The position numbers and the translations under genes are program-made. The notes beneath the pieces were generated by a model. The model was not told where the DNA came from, searched no databases, and saw only the letters and a list, made by a program, of their open reading frames with translations. Shown here in pieces: positions 9,582 through 19,275 of a DNA stretch of 64,000 nt; the stretch's first letter is position 1, and the number at the start of each line of letters is the position of its first letter. This stretch comes from Ruegeria arenilitoris (GTDB taxonomy: Bacteria > Pseudomonadota > Alphaproteobacteria > Rhodobacterales > Rhodobacteraceae). The stretch spans positions 124,001 to 188,000 of the forward strand of contig NZ_WQHX01000001.1 of assembly GCF_013035425.1 (NCBI RefSeq), in the 5' to 3' direction.

Positions 9582-10928
9582 CTATTCGGGGATCGTGAAG
9601 ATTTGCCCGGGATAAATCAGGTCTGGGTCGCGGATTGACTCGCGATTGGCATCGAACAGCCTGACATACAACACTCCATCGCCATAACGCTCGCGCGAAA
9701 TAGCCCACAAGGTGTCGCCTTTTTGAACTGTGACGGACCTGATCGGAGCTGCCGTCGACGAGTTGGGGTTGGCCGCTGCCTCGGCAGCCTTCAACGTTTC
9801 GATGGGTTCACGTTGGAAAGGTGTCTCGATCCGGCTAACCACGTCGCCTTCGGGTGAAACCTCGTCTACGCGCAATGTATAGACACCGGGATCCACACCT
9901 TCGATTTCTCCGCGCCACTGACCGTCGTTCGAAGGATCCAAATCTGCCACGAGATTGTTGTCCAAATACAGACGCACCGAGGAATCATCCTGAACGCGGC
10001 CTGTCAGCTCAACCTCGCCTTCGTCTGAATACCCAATTGTGTCGAGTTCAACTTGATCCGGCGGTGTTTCGCTTGCTGCAGGCGGCTGAACCAGTTCGAC
10101 GCCATCTTCGCCAGACCTCAGGATAGCCACCTGTTGGCTCGGCTTGTCGGGGTTCGTGGTTGGGGTGATAGCCGCAGGTTCTTCGTCGGTTTCGGTTTCA
10201 GCAACAGAGGTTGCTGTCTCCGAAGACTCTGTCTGCGGCTCTTCTAATTCTTCGATTTTTGGGTCAGGGCTTTCTGCGTCAGAAGCCTCCAATCCGGCGG
10301 TTTCGGGGTCCTCGGTTTCCTGGGGAGCATTATCCGTCAGCTCAGGCCCAGGCTCAGGCAGAGCGGCGATCAGATAGTCATCAGAACGAACAGGCTCATC
10401 CTCATTTTGAGTTTCCAATACCAACCCTCTCGCATCATCATCAAAAGGAATTGACAGAAATTCGGCGAACTGACCAGTTTCGTCCACGGTAAAGCTGTGA
10501 ACAGTTTCGCCATCCAGCACGACGTCGACTTCGGAACCCGGATCTGCTGTTCCTGAAAGCAAAGAATTCCCGTCTGGTTCGACAAAAATCTGATCCAGAA
10601 CCGGAGCGGCAGAGGCGATTTCATCAGTTGCGGGGTCTTCAGACTCAGATTCAACGGCGGGTTCGGAAATATCCGCCGATTGGTCCGTGCCGACATTTTG
10701 TTCCAGAGCTTCGGCCTGAATATCCTCTGTCGACGCCGCAGGCTCATCTGTTTGCAACTCTTCCGACGGTTGCTCAACAGCAACGTCGGTTTCTGTCGGT
10801 GACTGTGTTGGTGTCCTGTTGAAAATCCCCGATAGATAAAGCCCCCCTGCCACCAAAACAGCGACGAGCCCCGCAACCAGCCCCCAAATAAATGTTTTAG
10901 AGCTTCCGCTTCCCGATTCGGCGTTCAT
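9582..10928 (-). CDS. LysM-domain envelope protein with acidic disordered linker
   Basis: A 448-residue membrane-anchored protein. The start MNAESGSGSS is preceded by GAAAGGAAAAGA, a good ribosome site, whereas the longer frame lacks one. A single TM helix (TFIWGLVAGLVAVLVAGGLYL) is followed by long Glu/Asp/Ser/Thr/Pro-rich low-complexity stretches and two Ig-like segments (FVEPDGNSLLSGTADPGSEV and LDTIGYSDEGEVELTGRV). A C-terminal LysM domain (VQKGDTLWAISRERYGDG...IYPGQIFTIPE) binds peptidoglycan. This layout matches the LysM peptidoglycan-binding proteins common in Rhodobacterales. The acidic linkers probably span the periplasm. Function beyond wall binding is unknown. Confidence 0.87.
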   Translation of the reverse strand: MNAESGSGSSKTFIWGLVAGLVAVLVAGGLYLSGIFNRTPTQSPTETDVAVEQPSEELQTDEPAASTEDIQAEALEQNVGTDQSADISEPAVESESEDPATDEIASAAPVLDQIFVEPDGNSLLSGTADPGSEVDVVLDGETVHSFTVDETGQFAEFLSIPFDDDARGLVLETQNEDEPVRSDDYLIAALPEPGPELTDNAPQETEDPETAGLEASDAESPDPKIEELEEPQTESSETATSVAETETDEEPAAITPTTNPDKPSQQVAILRSGEDGVELVQPPAASETPPDQVELDTIGYSDEGEVELTGRVQDDSSVRLYLDNNLVADLDPSNDGQWRGEIEGVDPGVYTLRVDEVSPEGDVVSRIETPFQREPIETLKAAEAAANPNSSTAAPIRSVTVQKGDTLWAISRERYGDGVLYVRLFDANRESIRDPDLIYPGQIFTIPE

Positions 10929-11054
10929 TCTTTTCCTTTCACCCCGCCACACAAATACCCCGAGTGTCGGGCATTCGATCGGACGGTTGAGCCAATCTAT
11001 CAATGTCGCTATCAGGGGTCAAAACCTCTGACACAAGCCCGGAGAAGTCATTCC

Positions 11055-11606
11055 ATGCCTCAGAAATCTGTTTGTGTGTATTGCGGGTCACGCAATGGCA
11101 CTAATCCGGCCTATTCACAAGCTGCCAACCAATTTGGACAGTTGTTGGCCAAGGAAGGTTGGAGATTGGTTTACGGCGCAGGTGACGTGGGCTTAATGGG
11201 CGAAGTTGCGCGCGCTGCGCAATCAACCGGCGGAGAAACCTTTGGTGTGATCCCTGTTCACCTTTTACAACGCGAAGTCGGCAAGACAGACCTAACGCGT
11301 TTCATCGTAACCGAGACGATGCATGAACGTAAGAAAGTCATGATCATGAACGCTGATGCCGTCGTCGTGCTTCCCGGAGGAGCGGGGTCTTTGGACGAGT
11401 TGTTCGAGGCCCTGACCTGGCGACAGTTGGGTTTGCACGACAAGCCCATACTGGTCTTGAACATAGACGGTTACTGGGATGCATTGCGCACTCTTCTGCA
11501 GCAAGTCATCGATCGGAATTTCGCTGATGCATCACTGTTGGATTTTATTACCTGGGTCGACAGTCCTAACGACGCGATGTCTGCCCTGCGACAGGTTTTA
11601 GACTGA
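11055..11606 (+). CDS. LOG-family nucleotide phosphoribohydrolase (TIGR00730)
   Basis: A 183-residue Rossmann-fold protein of the LONELY GUY / YvdD family, whose members hydrolyse cytokinin riboside 5'-monophosphates or, more generally, nucleoside monophosphates to base and ribose 5-phosphate. The hallmark PGGxGTxxE appears as PGGAGSLDE, with Ser in place of the usual Thr, near residue 108. The upstream conserved ERK segment is present as MHERKKVM. It starts 127 bp from the divergent LysM gene. It was long misannotated as lysine decarboxylase; no such activity is implied. Confidence 0.9.
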   Translation: MPQKSVCVYCGSRNGTNPAYSQAANQFGQLLAKEGWRLVYGAGDVGLMGEVARAAQSTGGETFGVIPVHLLQREVGKTDLTRFIVTETMHERKKVMIMNADAVVVLPGGAGSLDELFEALTWRQLGLHDKPILVLNIDGYWDALRTLLQQVIDRNFADASLLDFITWVDSPNDAMSALRQVLD

Positions 11607-11648
11607 CGTAATAGATGGGCAGTGTGTAACCGCCCTTATCTTTCCCGT

Positions 11649-12104
11649 TCACGGAACAGACGATTTCAACCGATTGCTCAACAAAGCTTCTACTTTGCGT
11701 AAGGGGTGATTGGTCATGGTCTTGTCGACTTCGGCGACAACTTTAGTCAAGACTTTACTGTGAAGCCGACGACGTAGAAGCCCCAGTACATGCGGACTTG
11801 CAACTAAAACCAATCGTTTATACGCGCCCTTTAAACCCTTTCGGTTCAGTAAATTTGCCAAATCTTGCACAAACAGTGATTTCGCATGGGTTTTCCAGTC
11901 GGGCTCCTCTACGGCCGACTTTTGGTTCGGCCCCGCGTCATACCTACGACCGGCACGATCCGTAGGTCTGGGTTGAGGCGTATCGGGCTCCTCGACGGAG
12001 ACAACAACCAGATTAGGGTCCTGCGCGTCGGTGATATTCTCCATCACCAGCGCCTTTTCCCCATCCGCGATAATGACCCAAGTTCCCTGTTCAAGTGCAG
12101 CCAT
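11649..12104 (-). CDS. Host-attachment-type protein (baeRF family 12)
   Basis: A 151-residue cytosolic protein resembling the AtsE/host attachment family, now grouped with bacterial archaeo-eukaryotic release-factor-like domains (baeRF family 12). Typical features are the N-terminal WVIIADGEKALVMEN strand, the mid segment DRAGRRYDAGPNQKSAVE, and the C-terminal LVLVASPHVLGLLRRRLH followed by LTKVVAEVDKTMTNHPLRKVE. The name comes from a plant-attachment phenotype in one species and should not be taken as function here. It is convergent with the LOG gene. The family assignment is from remembered consensus. Confidence 0.8.
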   Translation of the reverse strand: MAALEQGTWVIIADGEKALVMENITDAQDPNLVVVSVEEPDTPQPRPTDRAGRRYDAGPNQKSAVEEPDWKTHAKSLFVQDLANLLNRKGLKGAYKRLVLVASPHVLGLLRRRLHSKVLTKVVAEVDKTMTNHPLRKVEALLSNRLKSSVP

Positions 12105-12311
12105 AGTGACCTCCTGTATCGATTTATTTGCTCATCCCTCATCCAGCGGGCACAGCCCATCTGGTCGCGTGAATGGTGTCTTTCACGCAGCACAGTGTTG
12201 TTTTTCAACGATTTGGCGGTTCTCTCCCTCCGCCTATTATAGCTAGGTACTGCGGGAGGCGGTGCAATAGGTCTCAACATGAAAGTTGACGTGTCGGCAG
12301 GTTTCCACCCG

Positions 12312-12737
12312 TCAGGTGGACAATTCGATCACCGTGATCTCAGGCGAAACTCCGAATCGCACCGGCAAGATGGAGCACCCGATCCCGCCCGAGACAATCA
12401 GGTCACGCCCATCCTCATGCACATGGCCATAGACGTAACGGTTGCGGCACTGGGACGGGACAAACGGCGCCCAACCCGCAAACCGAATCTGCCCGCCATG
12501 GGTGTGACCAGAGACCGTCAAGGCAACCTGCTTGGGCATCTCGGGCTAATGGGCCATCATGATGACAGGCGCGTCATCGATAACTTGCGCCAATGTTGCC
12601 GGTAAGTCGTGCAACCTTCGGCATTTTCGTAACCCGCGCGGGATCGCGCGTTGATCCTCCAACCGCGCCAGCCAAACTCTGGCATCATCCAATTTGACCT
12701 CGACATTGGACAAGACCTGAAAGCCCATACCGTTCAA
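12312..12737 (-). pseudogene. Decayed YkuE-like metallophosphoesterase
   Basis: The C-terminal half of a calcineurin-like phosphoesterase is readable in one frame. An upstream segment (GFQVLSNVEVKLDDA ... HDLPATLAQVIDDAP) runs to PVIMMAH, is interrupted by an in-frame TAG at 12546-12548 with loss of about three to four codons where EPD(I/V)FP is expected, and resumes with PKQVALTVSGHTHGGQIR through VSGGIGCSILPVRFG. The metal-binding GHTHGG motif survives. The N-terminal 150 or so residues, including the DxH and GNHD metal-site motifs, are not found upstream to 12893. Stop plus truncation make it almost certainly inactive. Confidence 0.82.
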
Positions 12738-12832
12738 GCGTCAGAACATAGACATTCGACCCAACCGCGTCGTCGCACGTACCATTTGCGCGCATGCAGC
12801 CGTAGCGAAGGCTCAAGAAAGAAATTGTAAGT

Positions 12833-12871
12833 AAAAAAAAGGCCCGCTTGCTTTCGCGCCAGCAGGCCTTT
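12833..12871 (-). terminator. Rho-independent terminator of sodB
   Basis: On the minus strand, 23 bases after the sodB stop, AAAGGCC...GGCCTTT forms a GC-rich stem that extends with AGC/GCT after one mismatch. It is followed by eight T residues (the A-run at 12833-12840 on the plus strand). Position and T-run fit an intrinsic terminator reading leftward. Confidence 0.85.
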
Positions 12872-12893
12872 CCAAAATCGTCGGTTCAAACGA

Positions 12894-13493
12894 TCACATC
12901 CGCGACGCGACGTTTTCCCAGTTCACCAGATTGTCGAGGAAGTTCGACAGGTAAGCCGGGCGCTTGTTGCGGAAATCGATGTAATACGAATGCTCCCACA
13001 CATCACAACCCAGCAGTGCTGTCTGACCAAAGCACAATGGGTTCACGCCATTTTCTGTCTTAGTCACCGCCAGCGAGCCGTCTGCGTTCTTGACCAGCCA
13101 CGCCCAGCCTGAACCGAACTGACCAGCGCCAGCCGCACTGAACTGTGACTTGAATTCGTCAACCGAGCCAAAGTTTTCCACCAATGCCGCTTCCAGCTCA
13201 CCCGGCATCGCATTACCGCCAGGGCCCATCATTTCCCAGAATTGGTTGTGGTTCCAGAGCTGACTAATGTTGTTAAAGATTCCGTTTTGCGCGACGGCAT
13301 CTGCATCATAAGTGCCGACAATGATATCCTCCAAAGACTTGCCGTCCCATTCAGTTTCAGCGATCAATTTGTTGCCATTGTCCACATATGCCTTGTGGTG
13401 CAGGTCGTGGTGATACTCCAGCGTTTCCGCGGACATACCTTTGGCTGCAAGCGCGTCATGTGCATAAGGAAGATCAGGAAGTTCAAAAGCCAT
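12894..13493 (-). CDS. sodB: Superoxide dismutase [Fe/Mn]
   Basis: A 199-residue cytosolic superoxide dismutase that converts superoxide to hydrogen peroxide and oxygen. The N-terminal helix holds the first metal ligand in LEYHHDLHHKAYVDN (about residues 25-39), followed by NHNQFWEMMGPGG. The C-terminal domain has FGSGWAWLV and the signature DVWEHSYYIDF, which carries the remaining Asp and His ligands. Length and the absence of a signal peptide match the bacterial Fe-type enzyme; the Fe/Mn choice is not certain from sequence. A terminator follows directly. The 274 bp upstream contain no gene and should carry the promoter. Confidence 0.95.
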   Translation of the reverse strand: MAFELPDLPYAHDALAAKGMSAETLEYHHDLHHKAYVDNGNKLIAETEWDGKSLEDIIVGTYDADAVAQNGIFNNISQLWNHNQFWEMMGPGGNAMPGELEAALVENFGSVDEFKSQFSAAGAGQFGSGWAWLVKNADGSLAVTKTENGVNPLCFGQTALLGCDVWEHSYYIDFRNKRPAYLSNFLDNLVNWENVASRM

Positions 13494-13767
13494 CTCGGCC
13501 CCCTGTTAAATATAAGTTTCGGTTCCCAAGGGTTAAATGCTTTGGCAAGTGGCCGAGGTCAAGGGCGGAGATTACAAATCCATGCGTCCGCCACCTTGAT
13601 GAAGCCGCCCAAGAAGCGCTGCGCCTTCTAAAAACGTGAAACAAGTGTATCGACCGATAACGACCACATCCCACTTGGTAAAATTGGATTTTTTGACGAG
13701 ACTTCTGGACGACAAAAAGACAACTTTTTTAGACCAATTGAGCCGGACAAATGATGAGAATGCTGGG

Positions 13768-14334
13768 TCAGTAAACCCCAACCTCGCTGCCGGGCTGCGC
13801 CGCGACCTTCAACAGCTCAAAAACATATTCTGCAGCGGATCGAAAACAGACAACTCGGAACGTATCGGTGTCGTCCATCCAGAAAGCCGCCGCCACCTGC
13901 GCCAAGCGTGAACGCCGGATTTGACCCGGTTGGAAGGCCTCGGGCGACAAATCTACCGGTGCCAGTTTGGCCAGAACTTCGCGCGCCGAATTGCCGGATA
14001 CACGAAACACAGCCCGCGCATCTGAGACGTTGACTGCCAGAGCATGAACGCCACTCAGCGCGTCTGTCATTGCTGCCAACTTTGCATTCAATTCGGCATA
14101 AGGCACCAGTACCAGCAGTTCGTCGGGCGACATCCAACAGACACCTGTGTCGCCTTCGACAAATGCTTCGCGCTGTCCGGGCACTTTTTGGCCGGTCGCA
14201 TCCTTGACCGCCTTGGCTAACACTTTGTCGGACAGATTTCCACGCACGGTAATCATCCCCTGCAGGCCGCTTTCCTCAACCTTGGCAATGCCGTCATAGC
14301 TGGCATGGTTCAATGCGCTGATGGGTTCAGACAT
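13768..14334 (-). CDS. soxG: Sarcosine oxidase gamma subunit
   Basis: A 188-residue subunit of the heterotetrameric sarcosine oxidase, which oxidises N-methylglycine to glycine with transfer of the methyl to tetrahydrofolate. It shows weak GcvT-like similarity typical of the gamma chain, for example VCWMSPDELLVLVPYAE and the C-terminal RVVCFRSAAEYVFELLK. The start MSEPISALNHASYDG overlaps the end of soxA by 8 bp and has GGAGAG upstream, so it is preferred to the longer frame. It is the last gene of soxBDAG; this subunit is structural and has no cofactor motif. Confidence 0.9.
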   Translation of the reverse strand: MSEPISALNHASYDGIAKVEESGLQGMITVRGNLSDKVLAKAVKDATGQKVPGQREAFVEGDTGVCWMSPDELLVLVPYAELNAKLAAMTDALSGVHALAVNVSDARAVFRVSGNSAREVLAKLAPVDLSPEAFQPGQIRRSRLAQVAAAFWMDDTDTFRVVCFRSAAEYVFELLKVAAQPGSEVGVY

Positions 14335-17300
14335 TCTGCTTCTCTCCATCTTTGTCGAAGAAGACCGGATCAACGATTTTGACCTTGTAGATTTTGTCGT
14401 CAGTGCCGGGAAATTCGATGATCTCGCCCATCCGGTCCGGTCCGTTCTTGACTAACCCCATTGCGATACCCTTGCCCAGATTAGCCGAGAAATAAGTTGA
14501 GGTTACGCGTCCGATCATGTTCCGTTGACCGTTGGCGTTTACGCCCTCGCCCACTGCGTATGCGCCATCGGGGATAACAGAACCATCCACAGTCTCAAGC
14601 CCCACCAGTTTCCAGCGATCAGGATCCGTCATATGGCTACGCGAATGGGCACGTTTGCCCAGGTAATCCTCTTTCTTTTTTGAAAGCGCCCAGTGCAGGC
14701 CAAGATCTTGTGGGATCACGGTTCCGTCTGTTTCGTCTCCTATCATTATGAAGCCTTTTTCGGCGCGCAGAATATGCAAACATTCTGTGCCATAAGGCAT
14801 CACACCAAACTTCTGCCCCGCCGCAAACAATGCATCCCAAAACGCTTGTCCCTGGCTGGCAGGTACCGCAATTTCATAACTGAGTTCACCGGAGAACGAG
14901 ATGCGATAGGCGCGGCAATCGAAGTCACCTATTTTGCCATCTCGCCATTCCATGAACGGCAGGGCATCTTTCGATACGTCCATACCACCCAACTTCTCAA
15001 GCACCTTGCGGGCATTCGGACCGACAACCGCAACCTGTGCATACTGTTCGGTCACATTGGCGACATAGACTTTCCAATCCCACCATTCGGTCTGAAGCCA
15101 TTCTTCCATATGCGCGTGTATTCGCTCAGCCCCGCCTGTCGTCGTGTGGCAAAGCCATGTGTCCTCGTCGATACGAGCGACAACGCCATCATCTATCAAA
15201 AACCCGTTTTCCGAGCACATCAGACCATAGCGGCATTTACCCACTTTAAGCGTGGACATCATGTTCGTGTACAACATGTCCAGAAATTTGCCGGCGTCTG
15301 GGCCTTTGACGATCAATTTGCCCAGAGTCGAAGCGTCTAGAATGCCAAGATTATCGCGAGTATTTTTAACCTCTCGATTCACTGCGTCATGCACAGATTC
15401 CCCGGGACGGACATAGGCATAGGGGCGTCGCCATTGGCCAACCGGTTCCCAGTCTGCACCGTTCGCGTCATGCCAATCGTGCATCGGTGTACGGCGGATA
15501 GGCTGAAAAACCTCGCCCCGCGCTTCGCCACCAATAGCGCCTAAGGAAATCGGGGTGTAAGGCGGACGAAATGTTGTCGTTCCAACCTTTGGAATATCGG
15601 AGTCTAATGAGTCAGCAAGTATAGCTAAGCCATTAATATTGCTTAGTTTGCCCTGATCGGTGGCCATGCCCAACGTTGTATAGCGCTTGGTGTGCTCAAC
15701 GCTTTCATATCCCTCGCGCGCTGCCAGTTGAACATCCGACACTTTGACGTCGTTCTGAAAATCCAGCCAGGATTTCATACGCAGCTGCACCTCGGCATTC
15801 GCAGGCATCAACCAGATTGCCTCCATCGGTGCCTCTTCGGCCGCTTCACCTGATGGAGCTCTGGTGTTTTTAGGCTTAAAGCCAGCAGCCTTGGCAGCCG
15901 CCTTTCCGGCAGCATGTGCGTCGGCAATCACTTCGCCCAGCGACAAATGCCCATTCGACGACCCCGCGGCAACAACGAACCCGTCGCCATTTGCCCCTAA
16001 GGGTGGTCTTTTGGGATCGGGGCGGAAATACGCGTTCGCGTCATCCCAGATCAGCTTACCTCCACAATGGGACCACAGGTGGACAACCGGTGACCAGCCA
16101 CCCGACATCGCAACTGCATCGCACTCGATCTCTTCACGAGCACCACCGATACCGTCCTGGTTACATAGCTGGACATTCTTGACGCGCTTGCCACCTTTGA
16201 CCTTGGCAATAGCTTTACCCGGATCGACACGTACCCCAAGCTGACGGACTTCCTCAGCCATTGGACCCGCCGTTGCACGCGTATCAACGACACGGATTAC
16301 GTTCACACCGACCTGTTTCAGGGCAATTGCTGTTCGGTATGCATCATCGTTGTTGGTCGCGATCACGACCCGCTGTCCTGGAGTCACTCCCCAGTTCACA
16401 ACATAATCGCGCATCGCGGATGCCAGCATGACTCCCGGCACATCATTCCCGGCAAACGACAACGGTCGCTCGATTGCACCTGTAGCGGTGACGACCTGTT
16501 TCGCCCGTATACGCCACAAACGATGGCGCGGACCCTGTGTCCCGGGTCTGTGGTCACTCAAACGCTCGTAGCCCAATACGTAACCGTGGTCGTATACTCC
16601 GGCCCCCATGCAGCGTGTGCGCATGGTCACGTTATCCATTGTTTCTAGCTCAGAAACCAATTGCTCCACGAACTTATCCACAGGTTTCCCGCCAACGGTT
16701 CCACCATCGACCAAAGTACGCCCGCCCCAATGCGCGGTCTGCTCGATCAGCATGACCTTGGCCCCGGACAGTGCTGCGGCTTTTGCCGACTGCAATCCTG
16801 CGATACCACCACCGATCACTAAAACGTCGGCAAAACTGTAAAAGTGCTCGTAAGTGTCCGCATCTCGAGAGTCCTTGTCTGGGGCTTTGCCCAGACCCGC
16901 AGATTGGCGGATGAACGGCTCGTAGATGTGTTTCCAGAACGGTTTAGGATGAATGAACATCTTATAGTAGAACCCGGCTGGCAAAAATCGGGCCAGCGCA
17001 GTGTTAACCGAACCGATGTCGAATTCCAGACTCGGCCAATGGTTCTGCGAGATCGCGGTCAGGCCATTGAAAAGTTCTGTGGTTGTGGCGCGCTGGTTCG
17101 GCTCGAACCTATTGCCCTGCCCCAAACCGACCAGAGCGTTGGGTTCCTCTGCACCGCTGGCAACAACTCCGCGAGGACGATGGTACTTGAAAGAACGGCC
17201 AACCATCATCTGATCGTTCGCGAGCAGGGCCGAAGCAAGCGTATCTCCCTCGTACCCCTGCATTGAATTGCCGTTGAAGGAAAACGTGACCGGTTTGGAA

Positions 17301-17341
17301 CGGTCAATCAAACGACCTTGTTTTGCCAGACGGGAACTCAT
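14327..17341 (-). CDS. soxA: Sarcosine oxidase alpha subunit
   Basis: A 1004-residue flavoprotein subunit. The N-terminal part has a ferredoxin-like fold segment (SRLAKQGRLIDRSKPVTFSF) and a long FAD/NAD Rossmann module starting at about residue 172 (VLVIGGGIAGLQSAKAAA). The C-terminal about 380 residues form a GcvT-like tetrahydrofolate-binding domain (GKLIVKGPDAGKFLDMLYTN...CSENGFLIDDGVVAR). In known heterotetrameric enzymes alpha binds NAD and folate, while beta carries the substrate flavin. The length is normal for the family and the frame is intact. It lies 67 bp after soxD and overlaps soxG. Confidence 0.96.
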   Translation of the reverse strand: MSSRLAKQGRLIDRSKPVTFSFNGNSMQGYEGDTLASALLANDQMMVGRSFKYHRPRGVVASGAEEPNALVGLGQGNRFEPNQRATTTELFNGLTAISQNHWPSLEFDIGSVNTALARFLPAGFYYKMFIHPKPFWKHIYEPFIRQSAGLGKAPDKDSRDADTYEHFYSFADVLVIGGGIAGLQSAKAAALSGAKVMLIEQTAHWGGRTLVDGGTVGGKPVDKFVEQLVSELETMDNVTMRTRCMGAGVYDHGYVLGYERLSDHRPGTQGPRHRLWRIRAKQVVTATGAIERPLSFAGNDVPGVMLASAMRDYVVNWGVTPGQRVVIATNNDDAYRTAIALKQVGVNVIRVVDTRATAGPMAEEVRQLGVRVDPGKAIAKVKGGKRVKNVQLCNQDGIGGAREEIECDAVAMSGGWSPVVHLWSHCGGKLIWDDANAYFRPDPKRPPLGANGDGFVVAAGSSNGHLSLGEVIADAHAAGKAAAKAAGFKPKNTRAPSGEAAEEAPMEAIWLMPANAEVQLRMKSWLDFQNDVKVSDVQLAAREGYESVEHTKRYTTLGMATDQGKLSNINGLAILADSLDSDIPKVGTTTFRPPYTPISLGAIGGEARGEVFQPIRRTPMHDWHDANGADWEPVGQWRRPYAYVRPGESVHDAVNREVKNTRDNLGILDASTLGKLIVKGPDAGKFLDMLYTNMMSTLKVGKCRYGLMCSENGFLIDDGVVARIDEDTWLCHTTTGGAERIHAHMEEWLQTEWWDWKVYVANVTEQYAQVAVVGPNARKVLEKLGGMDVSKDALPFMEWRDGKIGDFDCRAYRISFSGELSYEIAVPASQGQAFWDALFAAGQKFGVMPYGTECLHILRAEKGFIMIGDETDGTVIPQDLGLHWALSKKKEDYLGKRAHSRSHMTDPDRWKLVGLETVDGSVIPDGAYAVGEGVNANGQRNMIGRVTSTYFSANLGKGIAMGLVKNGPDRMGEIIEFPGTDDKIYKVKIVDPVFFDKDGEKQNV

Positions 17342-17408
17342 GCTGCGGACCTTTCGCAGGTTAATGCGTAGACGCTTTGGGAAGAAGTTTTTTCAAGAAC
17401 AAGCAGCA

Positions 17409-17738
17409 TCAGGAGTGTCCCCTCCAAGACCACCCTGGGCGTTTGGCCGAGATGGCATTTTTGACTTCTTTCGGAGGCTCGGTGGTTTGCGCAGAATAAG
17501 TACCAAAAACTTCGAGCGTTTGCGTACAACGTGCAGCGTGAAACCACTTGCCACATCCGTTTGAGTGGCGCCAGCGTTCAAAATGTACGCCTTTGGGATT
17601 TTCACGCATGAACAGGTAATCGTGGAATTCGTCATCTGACGAACCCGGGCCATAGCGTTTCAGATGCGCCTCTCCACCTGCGGACAGCTCGGTTTCTTCG
17701 GCTTCGACACCGCAATAAGGGCAAGTAAGGACTAGCAT
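17409..17738 (-). CDS. soxD: Sarcosine oxidase delta subunit
   Basis: A 109-residue small subunit that binds zinc in solved structures. The ligand pattern is visible: CPYCG at residues 6-10, and later HSNGCGKWFHAARC. The family segment YGPGSSDDEFHDYLFMRENPKG precedes it. It is placed between soxB and soxA as in other soxBDAG operons. The 114-bp space upstream of it is longer than usual and shows no gene. Confidence 0.93.
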   Translation of the reverse strand: MLVLTCPYCGVEAEETELSAGGEAHLKRYGPGSSDDEFHDYLFMRENPKGVHFERWRHSNGCGKWFHAARCTQTLEVFGTYSAQTTEPPKEVKNAISAKRPGWSWRGHS

Positions 17739-17852
17739 TGTTTCATCCTTTCAGCAGCCGGTTGCAGCCAAATCCGGCTGACATTCCACTCAAAAACACG
17801 CAATGGCCTTCATCGAATGCTCGTTCTGGGGTTCCGCGATCAAAACGTCTCA

Positions 17853-19097
17853 TCAATGCGCCACCCCTGCTGCAACGCTTTCGTCGATAAAACGGCCTTC
17901 TTTGAAGCGGTCCAGCGTAAAGGCTTCTGTCAAAGGCGAATGACCGGTTGCCATCAACTGCGCCATTCCCCAGCCCGAGCCGGGTATAGCCTTGAAACCG
18001 CCAGTGCCCCAACCACAGTTTATAAAGCAACCACCCAGCGGGGTTTTTGACAAGATGGGTGAACGGTCGCCAGTCATATCGACGATCCCGCCCCATTGAC
18101 GCAGCATCTTCAGTCGCGAAATCATCGGAAAAGTTTCGACAAGTGCACGCACAGTTTCCTCGATATGATGGAACGAGCCGCGCTGGGTATAGTTGTTGAA
18201 GCCGTCGGTTCCACCACCGATCACCATCTCACCCTTGTCTGACTGAGACATGTATCCGTGAACGGTATTGGCCATTACGACCACATCCATGCACGGCTTT
18301 ATCGGTTCTGAAACCAGCGCCTGAAGAGCAATAGCTTCCAGCGGCAACCGGAAACCTGCCATTTCGGCCAATTGTCCCGAATGGCCAGCAACCACAATCC
18401 CCAGCTTATCGCAATCGATGGCACCTTTGGTGGTGTCGACACCCACAACGCGGCCGTTTTCCGACCTGACATCAGTGACTTCGCACTGCTGTATGATGTC
18501 CATCCCCATCGCCGAACACGCACGTGCATAGCCCCACGCAACGGCATCATGGCGCGCAGTACCGCCACGTTCCTGCCAAAGCGCGCCCAACACTGGGTAT
18601 CGAGGGCCGTCGATATTGATGATCGGCACCAGTTCTTTCACACGCTCCGGCCCGATCCACTCGGTCTTGACGCCCTGTAAGGCATTCGCATGGGCAGTAC
18701 GCTGGTACCCGCGTATTTCGTGCTGAGTCTGCGCCAGCATCATCACCCCGCGCGGACTGAACATAACGTTATAGTTCAGCTCTTGGCTCAGATCCTCGTA
18801 GAGGCTTCGAGCCTTTTCATAAAGCGCCGCCGATGGATCCTGCAGATAATTCGATCGAATAATGGTTGTGTTTCGGCCCGTATTGCCGCCACCCAACCAG
18901 CCTTTTTCGATCACAGCGACATTTTGAATGCCGTAGTTCTTGCCCAGGTAATATGCTGTCGCCAGCCCGTGACCCCCAGCACCGACAATAATGACATCAT
19001 ATCGCTTTTTCGGCTCGGGCGAACGCCACGCCCGTTCCCATCCCGTGTGATATCGCAGCGCCTCACGCGCTACAGCAAAGGCTGAATAGTGTTTCAT
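17853..19097 (-). CDS. soxB: Sarcosine oxidase beta subunit
   Basis: A 414-residue FAD-dependent amine oxidase subunit carrying the sarcosine-oxidising site. The dinucleotide-binding motif VIIVGAGGHGLATAYYL lies at about residues 35-51, and EKGWLGGGNTGRNTTIIRSNY follows, a region that in the family includes the flavin-anchoring and active-site surroundings. The C-terminal DRSPILSKTPLGGCFINCGWG is typical. It is the first gene of soxBDAG. Sarcosine arises from glycine betaine and choline breakdown, so the operon likely feeds one-carbon and glycine pools. Confidence 0.95.
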   Translation of the reverse strand: MKHYSAFAVAREALRYHTGWERAWRSPEPKKRYDVIIVGAGGHGLATAYYLGKNYGIQNVAVIEKGWLGGGNTGRNTTIIRSNYLQDPSAALYEKARSLYEDLSQELNYNVMFSPRGVMMLAQTQHEIRGYQRTAHANALQGVKTEWIGPERVKELVPIINIDGPRYPVLGALWQERGGTARHDAVAWGYARACSAMGMDIIQQCEVTDVRSENGRVVGVDTTKGAIDCDKLGIVVAGHSGQLAEMAGFRLPLEAIALQALVSEPIKPCMDVVVMANTVHGYMSQSDKGEMVIGGGTDGFNNYTQRGSFHHIEETVRALVETFPMISRLKMLRQWGGIVDMTGDRSPILSKTPLGGCFINCGWGTGGFKAIPGSGWGMAQLMATGHSPLTEAFTLDRFKEGRFIDESVAAGVAH

Positions 19098-19275
19098 AAG
19101 CGAATCCGTCCGGTCTTCGGTGATTGGGCGCAGATATGCCGCGTACCGTCATTTTACCTGTGCCGTGCAACGTCACAATATCGCATTATTGCGACATGAT
19201 CGCGCTTCGCGGCTTTTTGCCCCTTTTTTCGTCCGGCCCGGGGGTCTAAGTCTGATGAGCCACTCCGGAGGGACA

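Noticed and set aside
12279-12605. 108-codon plus-strand frame
   Set aside because: It is the antisense of the phosphoesterase remnant.
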